This document shows positions 34,959 to 43,785 of a DNA stretch of 64,000 bases, one piece after another. A program made the translations under genes and the position numbers. Source of the stretch: Streptomyces tsukubensis (GTDB lineage Bacteria; Actinomycetota; Actinomycetes; Streptomycetales; Streptomycetaceae); assembly GCF_009296025.1 (NCBI RefSeq), contig NZ_CP045178.1, positions 8,060,001 to 8,124,000 on the forward strand, written 5' to 3'. Numbering within the stretch: the stretch's first letter is position 1; every line of letters begins with the position of its first letter. Below the pieces are notes generated by a model. That model saw nothing but the letters and a program-made list of their open reading frames with translations. It searched no databases and was not told the DNA's origin.

Positions 34959-36152
34959 TCACCCGGCAGCCTCCCGGCCCTCCTGGACCGCTTCGGGCTC
35001 GGGACGGGAGTAGGTGCGGCCCTTCCAGGCCGCGCCCCGCCCCCGGTAATGCCGCACCGCCGAGTCGACCGTCATCAGCAGGTACAGGAAGGCGGTCGCC
35101 GGAAGCAGCGGCGCGAGCCACAGCGGCTGCGCGTAGTAGCGGAGCATCGGGAGGTACGTCCCCGTCATGACGACCCAGCCCGCCCCGCCCACCACCGCCA
35201 GGGTCCCCCGCCCGGTGGCCAGCCCCGAGACCACGGCGACCGGTGGCACCAGATAGATCAGCGCGAGACCCAGGACCGTGCCGACGAGTACCGCCGGGCT
35301 GTGCCGCAGCTGCGCGTACGCGCTACGGGCGATCATGCGCCACAGGTCGTCGAGGCGCGGATAGGGCCGGACGCTGTCCACCCGGTCCGCGAGCCCCAGC
35401 CAGATCCGGCCGCCCGAGCGTTTGACCGCCCGCGCGAGCGCCACATCGTCGATCACCGACTGCCGGATGGAGTCGGGGACACCGGCGGCGGCCGCCGCCT
35501 CAGTACGCAGCAGTACACAACCCCCGGCCGCCGCCGCCGTGCGCGAGCGCGGCCTGCTGATCCACCGGAACGGATAGAGCTGGGAGAAGAAGTAGACGAA
35601 GGCGGGGACCACCAGGCGCTCCCAGGGGGAGCGCACCCTCAGCCGCGCCATCAGCGACACCAGATCGAACCCGCCGGTCTCCGCGGCCGCCACCAGCTCG
35701 CGGAGACTGTCCGGCTCGTGCGCGATGTCCGCGTCGGTCAGCAGAAGATGGCCGGGGCCGCGCTCCCCGGCCAGCTCCATCCCGCGCCGTACCGCCCACA
35801 GCTTCCCCGTCCAGCCTGCCGGAGGCTCACCGGGGGAGACGACGGTCAGGGGAAGCCCGCCGTACGTCCGCGAGAGCGACCTCGCCAGCTCCGCCGTACC
35901 GTCGGAGCTGCCGTCGTCGACGAGGATCACCTCGGCCCGCCCCGGATACTCCTGGTTGAGCAGCGAGGGCAGACTCAGCGCGAGCACCTCGGCCTCGTCC
36001 CTGGCCGGCACGACCACACAGACCGAGGGCCACCGTCGCAGTGGCCCGCGCGGCGGCAGCCGCAGATCCGTACGCCAGAAGAAACCCTGCCCCAGCAGCA
36101 GCCACACCCACGCGGCCAGGGACACGACAGTGATCCACACAACGGCGCTCAT
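34959..36152 (-). CDS. Glycosyltransferase family 2, HpnB-like
   Basis: A 397-residue membrane-anchored GT-A glycosyltransferase. An N-terminal helix (residues 1-22) precedes the GT2 domain: VCVVVPARDEAEVLALSLPS, VILVDDGSSDGTAELAR, the metal DXD-type TDADIAHEP, and IDDVALARAVKRSGGRIWLG. Three C-terminal helices follow from about 285. The order and segments match the hopene-associated HpnB family, but no other hopanoid gene is nearby, so the acceptor is unknown. ATG 36152. It is divergent from the racemase gene across 59 bp, and convergent with the TerD gene across 36 bp. Confidence 0.88.
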   Translation of the reverse strand: MSAVVWITVVSLAAWVWLLLGQGFFWRTDLRLPPRGPLRRWPSVCVVVPARDEAEVLALSLPSLLNQEYPGRAEVILVDDGSSDGTAELARSLSRTYGGLPLTVVSPGEPPAGWTGKLWAVRRGMELAGERGPGHLLLTDADIAHEPDSLRELVAAAETGGFDLVSLMARLRVRSPWERLVVPAFVYFFSQLYPFRWISRPRSRTAAAAGGCVLLRTEAAAAAGVPDSIRQSVIDDVALARAVKRSGGRIWLGLADRVDSVRPYPRLDDLWRMIARSAYAQLRHSPAVLVGTVLGLALIYLVPPVAVVSGLATGRGTLAVVGGAGWVVMTGTYLPMLRYYAQPLWLAPLLPATAFLYLLMTVDSAVRHYRGRGAAWKGRTYSRPEPEAVQEGREAAG

Positions 36153-36211
36153 CTCCCGCAGTCTGCCATCACGCCGGTGGCCGGCCGAGCCCCATCGTCT
36201 ATGGTGACCGG

Positions 36212-36997
36212 GTGAAGATCGCCCTCGTGGACTCCGGAATCGGGCTGCTCGCCGCGGCCACGGCGGTACGGGAGCTGCGCCCCGACGCCGATCTCGTACT
36301 CTCCTCCGACCCCGACGGACTGCCGTGGGGGCCGCGCACGCCGCAGGACGTCACCGCACGCGCCCTCGCCGCGGCGGAGGCCGCCGCCGCCCACCGGCCC
36401 GACGCGCTGGTCATCGCCTGCAACACCGCGTCGGTGTGTGCCCTGCCCGCGCTGCGCGCCCGGTTCGAGCCCGAGCTGCCCGTCATCGGCACCGTCCCGG
36501 CCATCAAACCCGCGGCGGCGGCCGGTGGGACCGTGGCGATCTGGGCCACCCCCGCCACCACGGGCAGCCCCTACCAGCGACGGCTCATCGCCGACTTCGG
36601 CGCGGGCGCACCGGTCACCGAGGTGCCCTGCCCCGGTCTGGCCGACGCCGTCCAGTACGCCGACGAGGGCGCCATCGAGCGCGCGGTGGCCGCCGCCGCG
36701 GCGCTCACCCCTGACGACGTACGCTCCGTCGTCCTGGGCTGCACCCACTACGAACTGGTCGCCGATCGCATTCGCGCCGCCGTCCGGCCCGGGGGGCGGC
36801 CCCCCGTCCTCCTGTACGGTTCCGCGGGCGCCGTCGCCGCGCAGGCGCTGCGCAGGACCGGCGAGCGGCCCGAACCCGACGCCACTCGTACGGGGGCGCT
36901 GACCGTGTTGCTCAGCGGACGCGCGTCCGAGCTCCCCCAAGAGGCGCTCGCCTACCCGGAAGGACGGCTGCTCAGCGGGGTCGGCGCGGCGCGCTGA
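36212..36997 (+). CDS. Aspartate/glutamate racemase family protein (MurI-like)
   Basis: A 261-residue cofactor-independent racemase. The two catalytic cysteines are in VIACNTAS (Cys70) and VLGCTHYEL (Cys177), with His179 beside the second, as in glutamate racemase. The N-terminal VDSGIG motif has a normal serine. If it acts on glutamate it would give D-glutamate for peptidoglycan. Most Streptomyces also have a dedicated murI elsewhere, so this may be a second racemase of different specificity. GTG 36212 has no ribosome site, but TATGGT at 36200-36205 suggests a leaderless transcript. Confidence 0.85.
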   Translation: MKIALVDSGIGLLAAATAVRELRPDADLVLSSDPDGLPWGPRTPQDVTARALAAAEAAAAHRPDALVIACNTASVCALPALRARFEPELPVIGTVPAIKPAAAAGGTVAIWATPATTGSPYQRRLIADFGAGAPVTEVPCPGLADAVQYADEGAIERAVAAAAALTPDDVRSVVLGCTHYELVADRIRAAVRPGGRPPVLLYGSAGAVAAQALRRTGERPEPDATRTGALTVLLSGRASELPQEALAYPEGRLLSGVGAAR

Positions 36998-37091
36998 TCT
37001 TGCCTCCGACTCCTGGGGCCATCAGGATGAGGCGCTGATCACCCCGCGCGATGCGATGCCTTCGCACGGGAACCTGGGTAGTCTCATCGAC

Positions 37092-37658
37092 ATGAGGTAC
37101 CCCTCCCAGGGCGAACCGCTCCCCCCGGGCGCCCACCCCGAAGTCTGGACAGGACGTGCGACCAACCGCGTCCAGTGGATCCTCGCGCTGGCCGGCGCCG
37201 CCTGTGTGGCGCTCGGTATCCAGCTCGCCGTCGATTCCACCTGGACGTCGGGGGTCGCCGCGCTCGCCATGTCGGTTGTCGGCTGTCTGCTGGCGGGACT
37301 GCTGATCCTCTTCGGGACCCTGGCCTTCGTGAGTGTCGCGGTCCGGGTCGACAAGGACACCCTGGAGGTGCGCTGCGGGCACATCGGGCTGCCCCGCCGC
37401 CGCATCCTCCTCTCCCATGTCGTCGAGGCGGACTTCGCACCCACGGTCACCCCACGCCAATGGGGCGGCTACGGATACCGGTGGCGCCCCGAGATGGGCA
37501 CCGCCGTCGTGGTCAGACGGGGAGAAGGCGTCGTACTGCGCCTCGGTGACGGCCGCAAGTTCACCTTCACCGTCGACGAGGCGGAGGCCGCCGTGGGCGC
37601 CATCCGCCAGCGACTGCACCTCGCCCCTGGCGGCGGACCCTCGGCCGGCGGCTCCTGA
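37092..37658 (+). CDS. Two-helix membrane protein with a PH-like domain
   Basis: A 188-residue protein with two membrane helices (WILALAGAACVALGIQLAV and GVAALAMSVVGCLLAGLLIL). A C-terminal beta-rich domain follows, containing VDKDTLEVRCGHIGLPRRRI, GTAVVVRRGEGVVLRLGDGR and a final helix EAEAAVGAIRQRL; this looks like a bacterial PH domain. Function is unknown. ATG 37092 is chosen because a -10-like TAGTCT at 37079-37084 ends seven bases upstream, the spacing of leaderless mRNAs. An ATG at 37056 would add twelve unlikely residues. Confidence 0.7.
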   Translation: MRYPSQGEPLPPGAHPEVWTGRATNRVQWILALAGAACVALGIQLAVDSTWTSGVAALAMSVVGCLLAGLLILFGTLAFVSVAVRVDKDTLEVRCGHIGLPRRRILLSHVVEADFAPTVTPRQWGGYGYRWRPEMGTAVVVRRGEGVVLRLGDGRKFTFTVDEAEAAVGAIRQRLHLAPGGGPSAGGS

Positions 37659-37808
37659 GCACGGACGTCGGCCCCTGCCGGACACCACCGCCCCTGTGGG
37701 CCCCCTGTGAGAACGCTGTCGGCGTGGCGCCGGCCCGCAGGTCCGAGGCCAGGTCCGAGGCCGGGATCACGTGGGGAGCGCGGCCACCGGAGCCGTAGAC
37801 TCCGCAGC

Positions 37809-39422
37809 GTGACCGCCACCACGACACCCACTGACGCGGCCGACCCCACCGGTCTGCGGCCCGACGCCCCGCGCCCCGGCAGCCGCCTCGCACGGGCGCT
37901 GATCCCGGCCGCCGTCGCGGTGCTCTCCGGAGTGCTGCTGTATGTCAGCTTTCCGCCCCGCACCCTGTGGTGGCTCGCGCTGCCCGCCCTCGCGCTGCTC
38001 GGCTGGTGTCTGCACGGCCGTACCTGGAGGGGCGGCCTCGGTCTTGGCTTCCTCTTCGGTCTCGGCTTCCTCCTCCCGCTGCTGAACTGGACGGGGGTCG
38101 AGGTCGGATCCGTCCCCTGGATCGCCCTCTCCGTCGCCGAGGCCGTCTTCATCGCCGCGGTCTGCGCGGGTATCGCCGTGGTCACCAGGCTCCCCGCCTG
38201 GCCCGTCTGGGCCGCCGCACTGTGGATCGCGGGCGAGGCCGCCCGCGCCCGGGTGCCCTTCGGCGGCTTCCCGTGGGGCAAGCTCGCCTTCGGCCAGGCC
38301 GACGGTGTCTTCCTCCCGCTCGCCGCGCTCGGCGGCACCCCCGTCCTCGGCTTCGCCCTCGTCCTGTGCGGGTTCGGCCTCTACGAGGTGACCCGTCTCG
38401 CGCTCGCCCACCGTGCGGCCCGCTCACCGAGCGCGGCCGCGGCCGCGGTGGCCGTCCTGACGGTGCTCGTACCGGTCGCGGGCGCGTTCGCCGCCAAACC
38501 CCTGGTCTCCGACAAGGCCGAGGACGGCACCGCCACCGTCGCCCTCATCCAGGGGAACGTCCCCCGCGCGGGACTCGACTTCAACGCCCAGCGGCGTGCG
38601 GTCCTCGACTACCACATCCGTGAGACCGAGCGGCTGGCCGCCCGCGTCAAGGCGGGCAAGGTCCCGCGCCCCGACTTCGTCCTGTGGCCGGAGAACTCCT
38701 CCGACGTGGACCCGTTCCGGAGCCCCGACGCCAACGCCGACATCGACCGTGTCGTCAAGGAACTCGGCGTCCCCCTCTCGGTGGGCGGAGTCGTGCACAG
38801 GGCCGACGGGGGGCTCTACAACGAGCAGATCCTCTGGGACCCGGTGAAGGGGCCCGTCGACACCTACGACAAGCGTCAGATCCAGCCGTTCGGCGAGTAC
38901 ATCCCGATGCGGTCCCTGGTGAGCAAGGTCAGCGCGGACGTCGGCATGGTCCGCCAGGACTTCAGCCGCGGCCACCGACCCGGGGTGTTCACCATGGCCG
39001 GCACCGAGGTCGGCATCGCCACCTGTTACGAGGCGGCCTTCGACTGGGCGGTGCGCGACACCGTGACCCACGGGGCCGAGATGATCTCGGTACCGAGCAA
39101 CAACGCCACCTTCGACCGCAGTGAGATGACCTACCAGCAGCTCGCCATGTCCCGCGTCCGCGCGGTGGAACACAGCAGGTCGGTCACGGTGCCCGTCACC
39201 AGCGGTGTCAGCGCCGTCATCAGGCCCGACGGCAGGATCGTGCAGAAGACCGGCATGTTCACCCCCGCCTCGCTCGTCGACGACGTGCCGCTGCGCACCT
39301 CGCAGACCCCCGCGACCCGGCTCGGCACGCTGCCCGAGGCCCTTCTCGTCGTCCTCGCCGCCGCCGGGCTGGGCTGGGGGATCACCGCGGCGGTGCGCGG
39401 TCGTCGCGGCGCGGCGGTGTGA
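37809..39422 (+). CDS. lnt: Apolipoprotein N-acyltransferase
   Basis: A 537-residue Lnt, which adds the third acyl chain to the N-terminal cysteine of lipoproteins at the outer face of the cytoplasmic membrane. Residues 30-215 hold at least six membrane helices. The nitrilase-like domain follows, with the Glu-Lys-Cys triad in VLWPENSSDV, DKRQIQPFGEYIP and IATCYEAAFDWAV, then a last membrane helix near the end. GTG 37809 is chosen; TAGACT at 37796-37801 lies seven bases upstream, suggesting a leaderless mRNA, and the alternative upstream start adds only basic sequence. No polyprenol-mannose synthase is fused or adjacent, unlike the arrangement known in some actinobacteria. Confidence 0.92.
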   Translation: MTATTTPTDAADPTGLRPDAPRPGSRLARALIPAAVAVLSGVLLYVSFPPRTLWWLALPALALLGWCLHGRTWRGGLGLGFLFGLGFLLPLLNWTGVEVGSVPWIALSVAEAVFIAAVCAGIAVVTRLPAWPVWAAALWIAGEAARARVPFGGFPWGKLAFGQADGVFLPLAALGGTPVLGFALVLCGFGLYEVTRLALAHRAARSPSAAAAAVAVLTVLVPVAGAFAAKPLVSDKAEDGTATVALIQGNVPRAGLDFNAQRRAVLDYHIRETERLAARVKAGKVPRPDFVLWPENSSDVDPFRSPDANADIDRVVKELGVPLSVGGVVHRADGGLYNEQILWDPVKGPVDTYDKRQIQPFGEYIPMRSLVSKVSADVGMVRQDFSRGHRPGVFTMAGTEVGIATCYEAAFDWAVRDTVTHGAEMISVPSNNATFDRSEMTYQQLAMSRVRAVEHSRSVTVPVTSGVSAVIRPDGRIVQKTGMFTPASLVDDVPLRTSQTPATRLGTLPEALLVVLAAAGLGWGITAAVRGRRGAAV

Positions 39423-39507
39423 CCCGGCGCGCGGACCACGAGCGGGTGCCCACCCGCGCGCGGTCGGCGATTCCCCTGCGCGGGGAGGCGCCGGTTAGGG
39501 TCTCGGA

Positions 39508-39987
39508 ATGGCCACTCCTGACTACATCCGCGATCTCCGTGCCCACGTGGGCCACCGTCTCCTCCCACTCCCGGGTGTGAGCGCCGTCGTCTTCGACGAC
39601 GAGGGCAGGCTGCTGCTCGGACGGCGTTCCGACACGGGCGACTGGGCCCTCATCGGCGGTATTGGTGAACCGGGGGAGCAGCCCGCCGACACCGCTGTGC
39701 GGGAGGTGTTCGAGGAGACCGCCGTCCGCTGCGTACCCGAGCGGGTCCTGCTCGTGGAGAACCTTCAGCCGACGCGGTTCGCCAACGGCGACGAGTGCGA
39801 GTTCATGGACATCAGCTTCCGCTGCCGCGCGGTGGGCGGTGAGGCCCGTGTCAATGACGACGAGTCGCTTGAGGTGGGATGGTTCGCGTTGGACGCCCTT
39901 CCGCAGCTCAACGAATTCGCGCGGCTGCGGATCAAGCTGGCGCAGGAGGACGTGCCGACGTGGTTCGCGCCCGTCACGCAGCTCTGA
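39508..39987 (+). CDS. NUDIX hydrolase
   Basis: A 159-residue single-domain NUDIX protein. The box GGIGEPGEQPADTAVREVF is followed by EETAV, matching GX5EX7REUXEEXG with Ala at the last glycine. WALIGG before the box and MDISFRCRAVGGEARVNDDE after it are typical of ADP-ribose or nucleotide-sugar pyrophosphatases in Streptomyces. There is a possible start-proximal helix. ATG 39508. It lies 85 bp after lnt, so it may share that transcript. Substrate not assigned. Confidence 0.88.
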   Translation: MATPDYIRDLRAHVGHRLLPLPGVSAVVFDDEGRLLLGRRSDTGDWALIGGIGEPGEQPADTAVREVFEETAVRCVPERVLLVENLQPTRFANGDECEFMDISFRCRAVGGEARVNDDESLEVGWFALDALPQLNEFARLRIKLAQEDVPTWFAPVTQL

Positions 39988-40229
39988 CTTCTCGTCAGTT
40001 CTCCAGTGCCTCGACGCCCTTCGTGACCCCTCTCAGGGCCGGTTCCCCGGGCCGTGCGGATCGCCCCGCGCCCTCCGCGGCCGTCTCCACGGCTGTCTCC
40101 GCGCCGGTGGGGGCGCGAAGGGATGCCTGCTGCCCACGGGATGTCGTTGAGCTAGTGATGGCACGGCCTTGAGGCTCCCTTAACCAATACATGTCCCCCT
40201 GATGAACATTTGATCGACAGAGTGACTTT
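39988..40229. other. Intergenic region upstream of MITE copy B
   Basis: No gene is supported in 242 bp. The AT-rich tract TTAACCAATACATG at about 40180 and GAACATTTGATCGAC at about 40204 look like promoter DNA now separated from the S53 gene by the inserted 162-bp element. Confidence 0.4.
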
Positions 40230-40391
40230 GGGGTCCTTGCAATAGGGGAGTCCGATCAGGCCGCGGGGGCCGGTGCCGTGCATCGCAAGGCGCCGGAGAG
40301 CCCTCGTAGCGGAGCTACTAGGGCTTTTCGGCAACGCCGCGAGGTGCGGTGCCGGCCCTCGCGGCTCGGGCGCCCCTATTGCAAGGACCCC
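40230..40391. mobile_element. MITE-like palindromic element, copy B (162 bp)
   Basis: Ends are inverted repeats of at least 19 bp, GGGGTCCTTGCAATAGGGG. The whole element can fold into a long imperfect hairpin whose tip is GTAGCGGAGCTAC. It is nearly the reverse complement of copy C over all 162 bp. The flanks are TTT on the left and TTA on the right, close to but not an exact repeat. It carries no open reading frame for a transposase. It lies 66 bp upstream of the S53 peptidase start. Confidence 0.8.
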
Positions 40392-40456
40392 TTACTGCGT
40401 GTGATTGCCAACTACCCGGCAGGTCAGACGCGTTACTCGTCAACGCAGGGGGTTAT

Positions 40457-42409
40457 ATGAGATCGAGCCGACCGCGCCTGCGCGCGGGACTGGCCTGGGC
40501 CGCGATGCTGCCGATGGCCGCCGGAGCCATGGCGATCGGCACCGCCTCCGCTTCGGCCGACCCCGGCCACGGCGGACGGGCCACGCTCCAGAGCACCAAA
40601 CCGCTCTGGGCGACCCAGAAGGCCGACCGGGGGGCCACCGCCAGGAGCAAGAAGGTCACCGCCCGCGTCTACCTCGCGGGGCGGGACGCGCCGGGCCTCG
40701 CCGCCTACGCCAAGGAGGTGTCCGACCCCAGGTCGGCCTCCTACGGCAAGTACCTGACCGCCAAGCAGGCGGAAGCCCGCTTCGGCGCGAGCAAGGCCCA
40801 GATAGCCCAGGTCACCGACTGGCTGAACTCCGAGGGCCTGACGGTGACCGGCACCAGCAACCACTACATCTCGGTGTCGGGCGACACCACGGTGGTGGAG
40901 AAGGCGTTCTCCACCCACCTGCACGACTACGCGCGCAGCGGCTCCACCTACCGCGCGCCGACGACCACACCCTCCGTGCCCGACTCGCTGCGCGGCGCGG
41001 TCCTGACCGTCACCGGTCTCGACAACGCGCCCCACAAGGCACAGCACGACGAAACGCTGCCGCCCCCGGACGGCGTCTTCCGCAACGCCGGGCCCTTCTC
41101 CTCGTACTTCGGCGAGAAGGCGGACAAGAAGCTTCCCTCGGCCTACGGCAAGAAGGCGCCGTACGCGGTCAAGGGCTACACGGGCAAGCAGCTTCGCGCG
41201 GCCTACGGCGCCAAGAAGAAGCAGACGGGTAAGGGCGTCACCGTCGCCATCACCGACGCGTACGCCTCGCCCACCATCGCCAAGGACGCGGCGGAGTACG
41301 CCAAGCGCAACGGCGACCAGAAGTACCGCAAGGGCCAGCTCACGCAGGTGCTGCCCGACGACTACAACCGGACCGAGGAGTGCTCGGCCTCCGGCTGGTA
41401 CGGCGAGGAGACCCTCGACGTCGAGGCGGTGCACGCGATGGCGCCGGACGCCGGCATCGTCTATGTCGGCGGGGCCTCCTGCTACGACGACGACCTGCTG
41501 GACTCGCTCGGCAAGGTGGTCGACGGCCACCTCGCCGACATCGTCTCCAACTCCTGGGGCGACCTGGAGAGCAACGAGACTCCCGCCTCAGCGGCCGCCT
41601 ACGACCAGGTGTTCCAGCTCGGCGCCGTCGAGGGCATCGGCTTCTACTTCTCCTCCGGTGACAACGGTGACAACGTCGCCTCGACCGGCACGAAGCAGGT
41701 CGACATGCCGGCCAACTCCGCCTGGGTGACGGCGGTCGGCGGCACCTCGCTCGCCGTGGGCAAGAAGAACGCGTACCAGTGGGAGACCGGCTGGGGCACG
41801 CTCCTGTCCGGCCTCTCCAAGGACGGCGACTCCTGGACCGGCTTCCCCGGCACCTACACCTCCGGTGCGGGCGGCGGTACCAGTGCCGCTGTGGAGCAGC
41901 CCTTCTACCAGAAGGGCACCGTGCCCGTCTCGCTGTCGAAGGCGAACGGCGACACCGCCATGCGGACCGTTCCCGACATCGCGGCGGTGGCCGACCCCAA
42001 CACCGGGTTCCTCGTCGGGCAGACCCAGACGTTCCCCGACGGCTCGCTCCAGTACGACGAGTACCGCATCGGCGGCACCTCGCTGGCGGCGCCCGTCATC
42101 GCGGGGATCCAGGCAGTGGCGCAGCAGGAGCACCACGGCATCCCGATCGGGTTCGCCAACCCCGGCATCTACCAGCGCTACGGCACGTCGGCCTATCACG
42201 ACGTGACCGACCAGCCGCTGGGCAGGGGCCAGGGCCTGGCCGTCGTCCGTACCGACTTCGTCAACGGTGTCGACGACAGCGAAGGCACCACCACGTCCCT
42301 GCGGACACTCGGCAAGGACAGCTCGCTCTCCGCCGTCGTGGGCTATGACGACGTGACGGGTGTGGGCTCACCGGCCGGCGGCTACATCGACTCCTACCGC
42401 GACCACTGA
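40457..42409 (+). CDS. Secreted S53 (sedolisin/kumamolisin) serine peptidase
   Basis: A 650-residue secreted acid peptidase. Residues 1-35 are a signal peptide with AXA-type cleavage (TASASADP). The prodomain (about 45-200) contains VYLAGRDAPGLAAYAKEVSD and SYGKYLTAKQAEARFG. The catalytic domain has the Glu/Asp pair in YGEETLDVEAVHAMAPDAGI, the oxyanion-forming region NSWGDLE, and the serine motif GGTSLAAPVIAG. The C-terminal GYDDVTGVGSPAGG holds the calcium-site residues. ATG 40457 has the weak ribosome site GCAGGGGG. The MITE-like element sits just upstream and may affect expression. Confidence 0.93.
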   Translation: MRSSRPRLRAGLAWAAMLPMAAGAMAIGTASASADPGHGGRATLQSTKPLWATQKADRGATARSKKVTARVYLAGRDAPGLAAYAKEVSDPRSASYGKYLTAKQAEARFGASKAQIAQVTDWLNSEGLTVTGTSNHYISVSGDTTVVEKAFSTHLHDYARSGSTYRAPTTTPSVPDSLRGAVLTVTGLDNAPHKAQHDETLPPPDGVFRNAGPFSSYFGEKADKKLPSAYGKKAPYAVKGYTGKQLRAAYGAKKKQTGKGVTVAITDAYASPTIAKDAAEYAKRNGDQKYRKGQLTQVLPDDYNRTEECSASGWYGEETLDVEAVHAMAPDAGIVYVGGASCYDDDLLDSLGKVVDGHLADIVSNSWGDLESNETPASAAAYDQVFQLGAVEGIGFYFSSGDNGDNVASTGTKQVDMPANSAWVTAVGGTSLAVGKKNAYQWETGWGTLLSGLSKDGDSWTGFPGTYTSGAGGGTSAAVEQPFYQKGTVPVSLSKANGDTAMRTVPDIAAVADPNTGFLVGQTQTFPDGSLQYDEYRIGGTSLAAPVIAGIQAVAQQEHHGIPIGFANPGIYQRYGTSAYHDVTDQPLGRGQGLAVVRTDFVNGVDDSEGTTTSLRTLGKDSSLSAVVGYDDVTGVGSPAGGYIDSYRDH

Positions 42410-42455
42410 TCCCGACGCCGCCCGGCGTTGTGCCGCCGGGCGGCACCGGTGACGC

Positions 42456-43457
42456 TCAGCCGTTGGCCGGCGCGGGCCGGGCCGGGAGGCCGGGGCCGAA
42501 GTGCTCCAGTGCGGTCGTGTACGGCAGCCCGGCCAGCGACTCGTCGGTGCAGAAGCGCACCACGAGGTCGGAGAAGTCCTCCATGCGCTCCACGGGCGCG
42601 AGGTGATCGGTCTCCTGGATGGTGAGGAACTGTGCCGCGGGAAGGACTGCCGCCACCTCCCTGCCCATGTCCGGGGTGCACAGGGTGTCGTGCTCGCCGG
42701 TCACCACCAGGCTCGGCACCGGCGGTGAGGGCTCGGGCCTGTACCACTCGTGCAGCATCAGCCGGGTGTTGTGCTCGGCCGACATGGCGAGCTGCTCGGG
42801 GGTCTGTCCGGCGATCTGCCGGTAGACGAGCCTGGATACCGCTGTGTGCTTGCGGACCACTCCGATACCGGGCGGCGACATGAAGCGTTCCGTCAGCTCC
42901 TGCGCGATCGGCTCGGTCTCGCCCCGGTCGATCATCGCGGCCCAGCGCTTCATGGCCGCCGCGTAGTCGGAGGGGATGCGGGTGGTCATCCCGACCAGCA
43001 TCAGCCGGCGCACCATCGCCGGGTAGTGCTGGGCGAACCGCAGTCCGACAGCGCCCCCGTAGCACGCGGCCACCATGTTGACGCGTGCCACCCCCAGCCC
43101 GTCCAGGAGGTGGCGCAGGGCCGCTGCGAGGAAGTCGACACCGTACGACGCGGGCAGGAAGTCGGCCGTGCCGTAGCCGGGGAGATCCACCGTGATGACC
43201 TGGCCGAGCGGCGCGAGCCACCTCTCGTGCCGCACCCACGAATTGCGGTCCTGCGAGGAGCCTCCGAGGATCAGCACCGGATCCCGGCCCGGCTCCGGGC
43301 GTCCGGAGACACGGCCGACGAAGCGGAACCCGTCGAAGGTCATCTCATGTTCCGCCGGTCCTGAGGACACCCGCGCCGCCACGCGCTCCTGCCCAGGGAC
43401 GGTCCTGACGGCCTCGGATGTCGACTGGCCGCACACGACGGCCGTGGAATGGGGCAT
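42456..43457 (-). CDS. Alpha/beta hydrolase with cysteine at the nucleophile position
   Basis: A 333-residue alpha/beta-hydrolase. VLILGGSSQDRNSWVRHERW gives the oxyanion region, and VVTGEHDTLCTP and ETDHLAPVE the Asp and His of the triad. The nucleophile elbow reads VAACYGGA, so Cys132 replaces the usual serine (codon TGC is clear on the minus strand). Cysteine nucleophiles occur in some thioesterases and dienelactone hydrolases, so it may be active with a changed reaction. The N-terminal 45 residues are poorly conserved. ATG 43457 has CAGGAG. It is convergent with the S53 gene and divergent from the BrkB gene. Confidence 0.85.
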   Translation of the reverse strand: MPHSTAVVCGQSTSEAVRTVPGQERVAARVSSGPAEHEMTFDGFRFVGRVSGRPEPGRDPVLILGGSSQDRNSWVRHERWLAPLGQVITVDLPGYGTADFLPASYGVDFLAAALRHLLDGLGVARVNMVAACYGGAVGLRFAQHYPAMVRRLMLVGMTTRIPSDYAAAMKRWAAMIDRGETEPIAQELTERFMSPPGIGVVRKHTAVSRLVYRQIAGQTPEQLAMSAEHNTRLMLHEWYRPEPSPPVPSLVVTGEHDTLCTPDMGREVAAVLPAAQFLTIQETDHLAPVERMEDFSDLVVRFCTDESLAGLPYTTALEHFGPGLPARPAPANG

Positions 43458-43785
43458 GGTGGACTCCTGAAGTGGGGGGAAGGACCCTTCCTAACAGGTC
43501 TTAACGCCTCATCTGCCACTCGTGACACCTTCGAGTGCCGTTCGCATCAGTGTTCTAAGATCGGCCGGGTCGCCAGACCATCCGGTCGGAGCCGGCCCGA
43601 CACCCCCCGCGCCCGTGCTCGCACGGACGAGGTCCACAGGCCCGTCCGAGCGGCACCGACACCGTCGAGTACCCTTCCGGCCAGGGAAAACCCTCCCCGA
43701 AGGGGCTTGGACCGCGCTGTTGTGGGGAGTCGCACTTCCGAGGCCCTCGAACCTGCCCCGGCCTCCGAGCCGGAGAGAGAAACGT
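43458..43785. other. Divergent promoter region
   Basis: No gene is supported in 328 bp. It holds the start regions of the alpha/beta hydrolase (left) and the BrkB-type protein (right, ribosome site GGAGAGA). A plausible -10 element for the rightward gene is TAAGAT near 43556. Confidence 0.4.
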
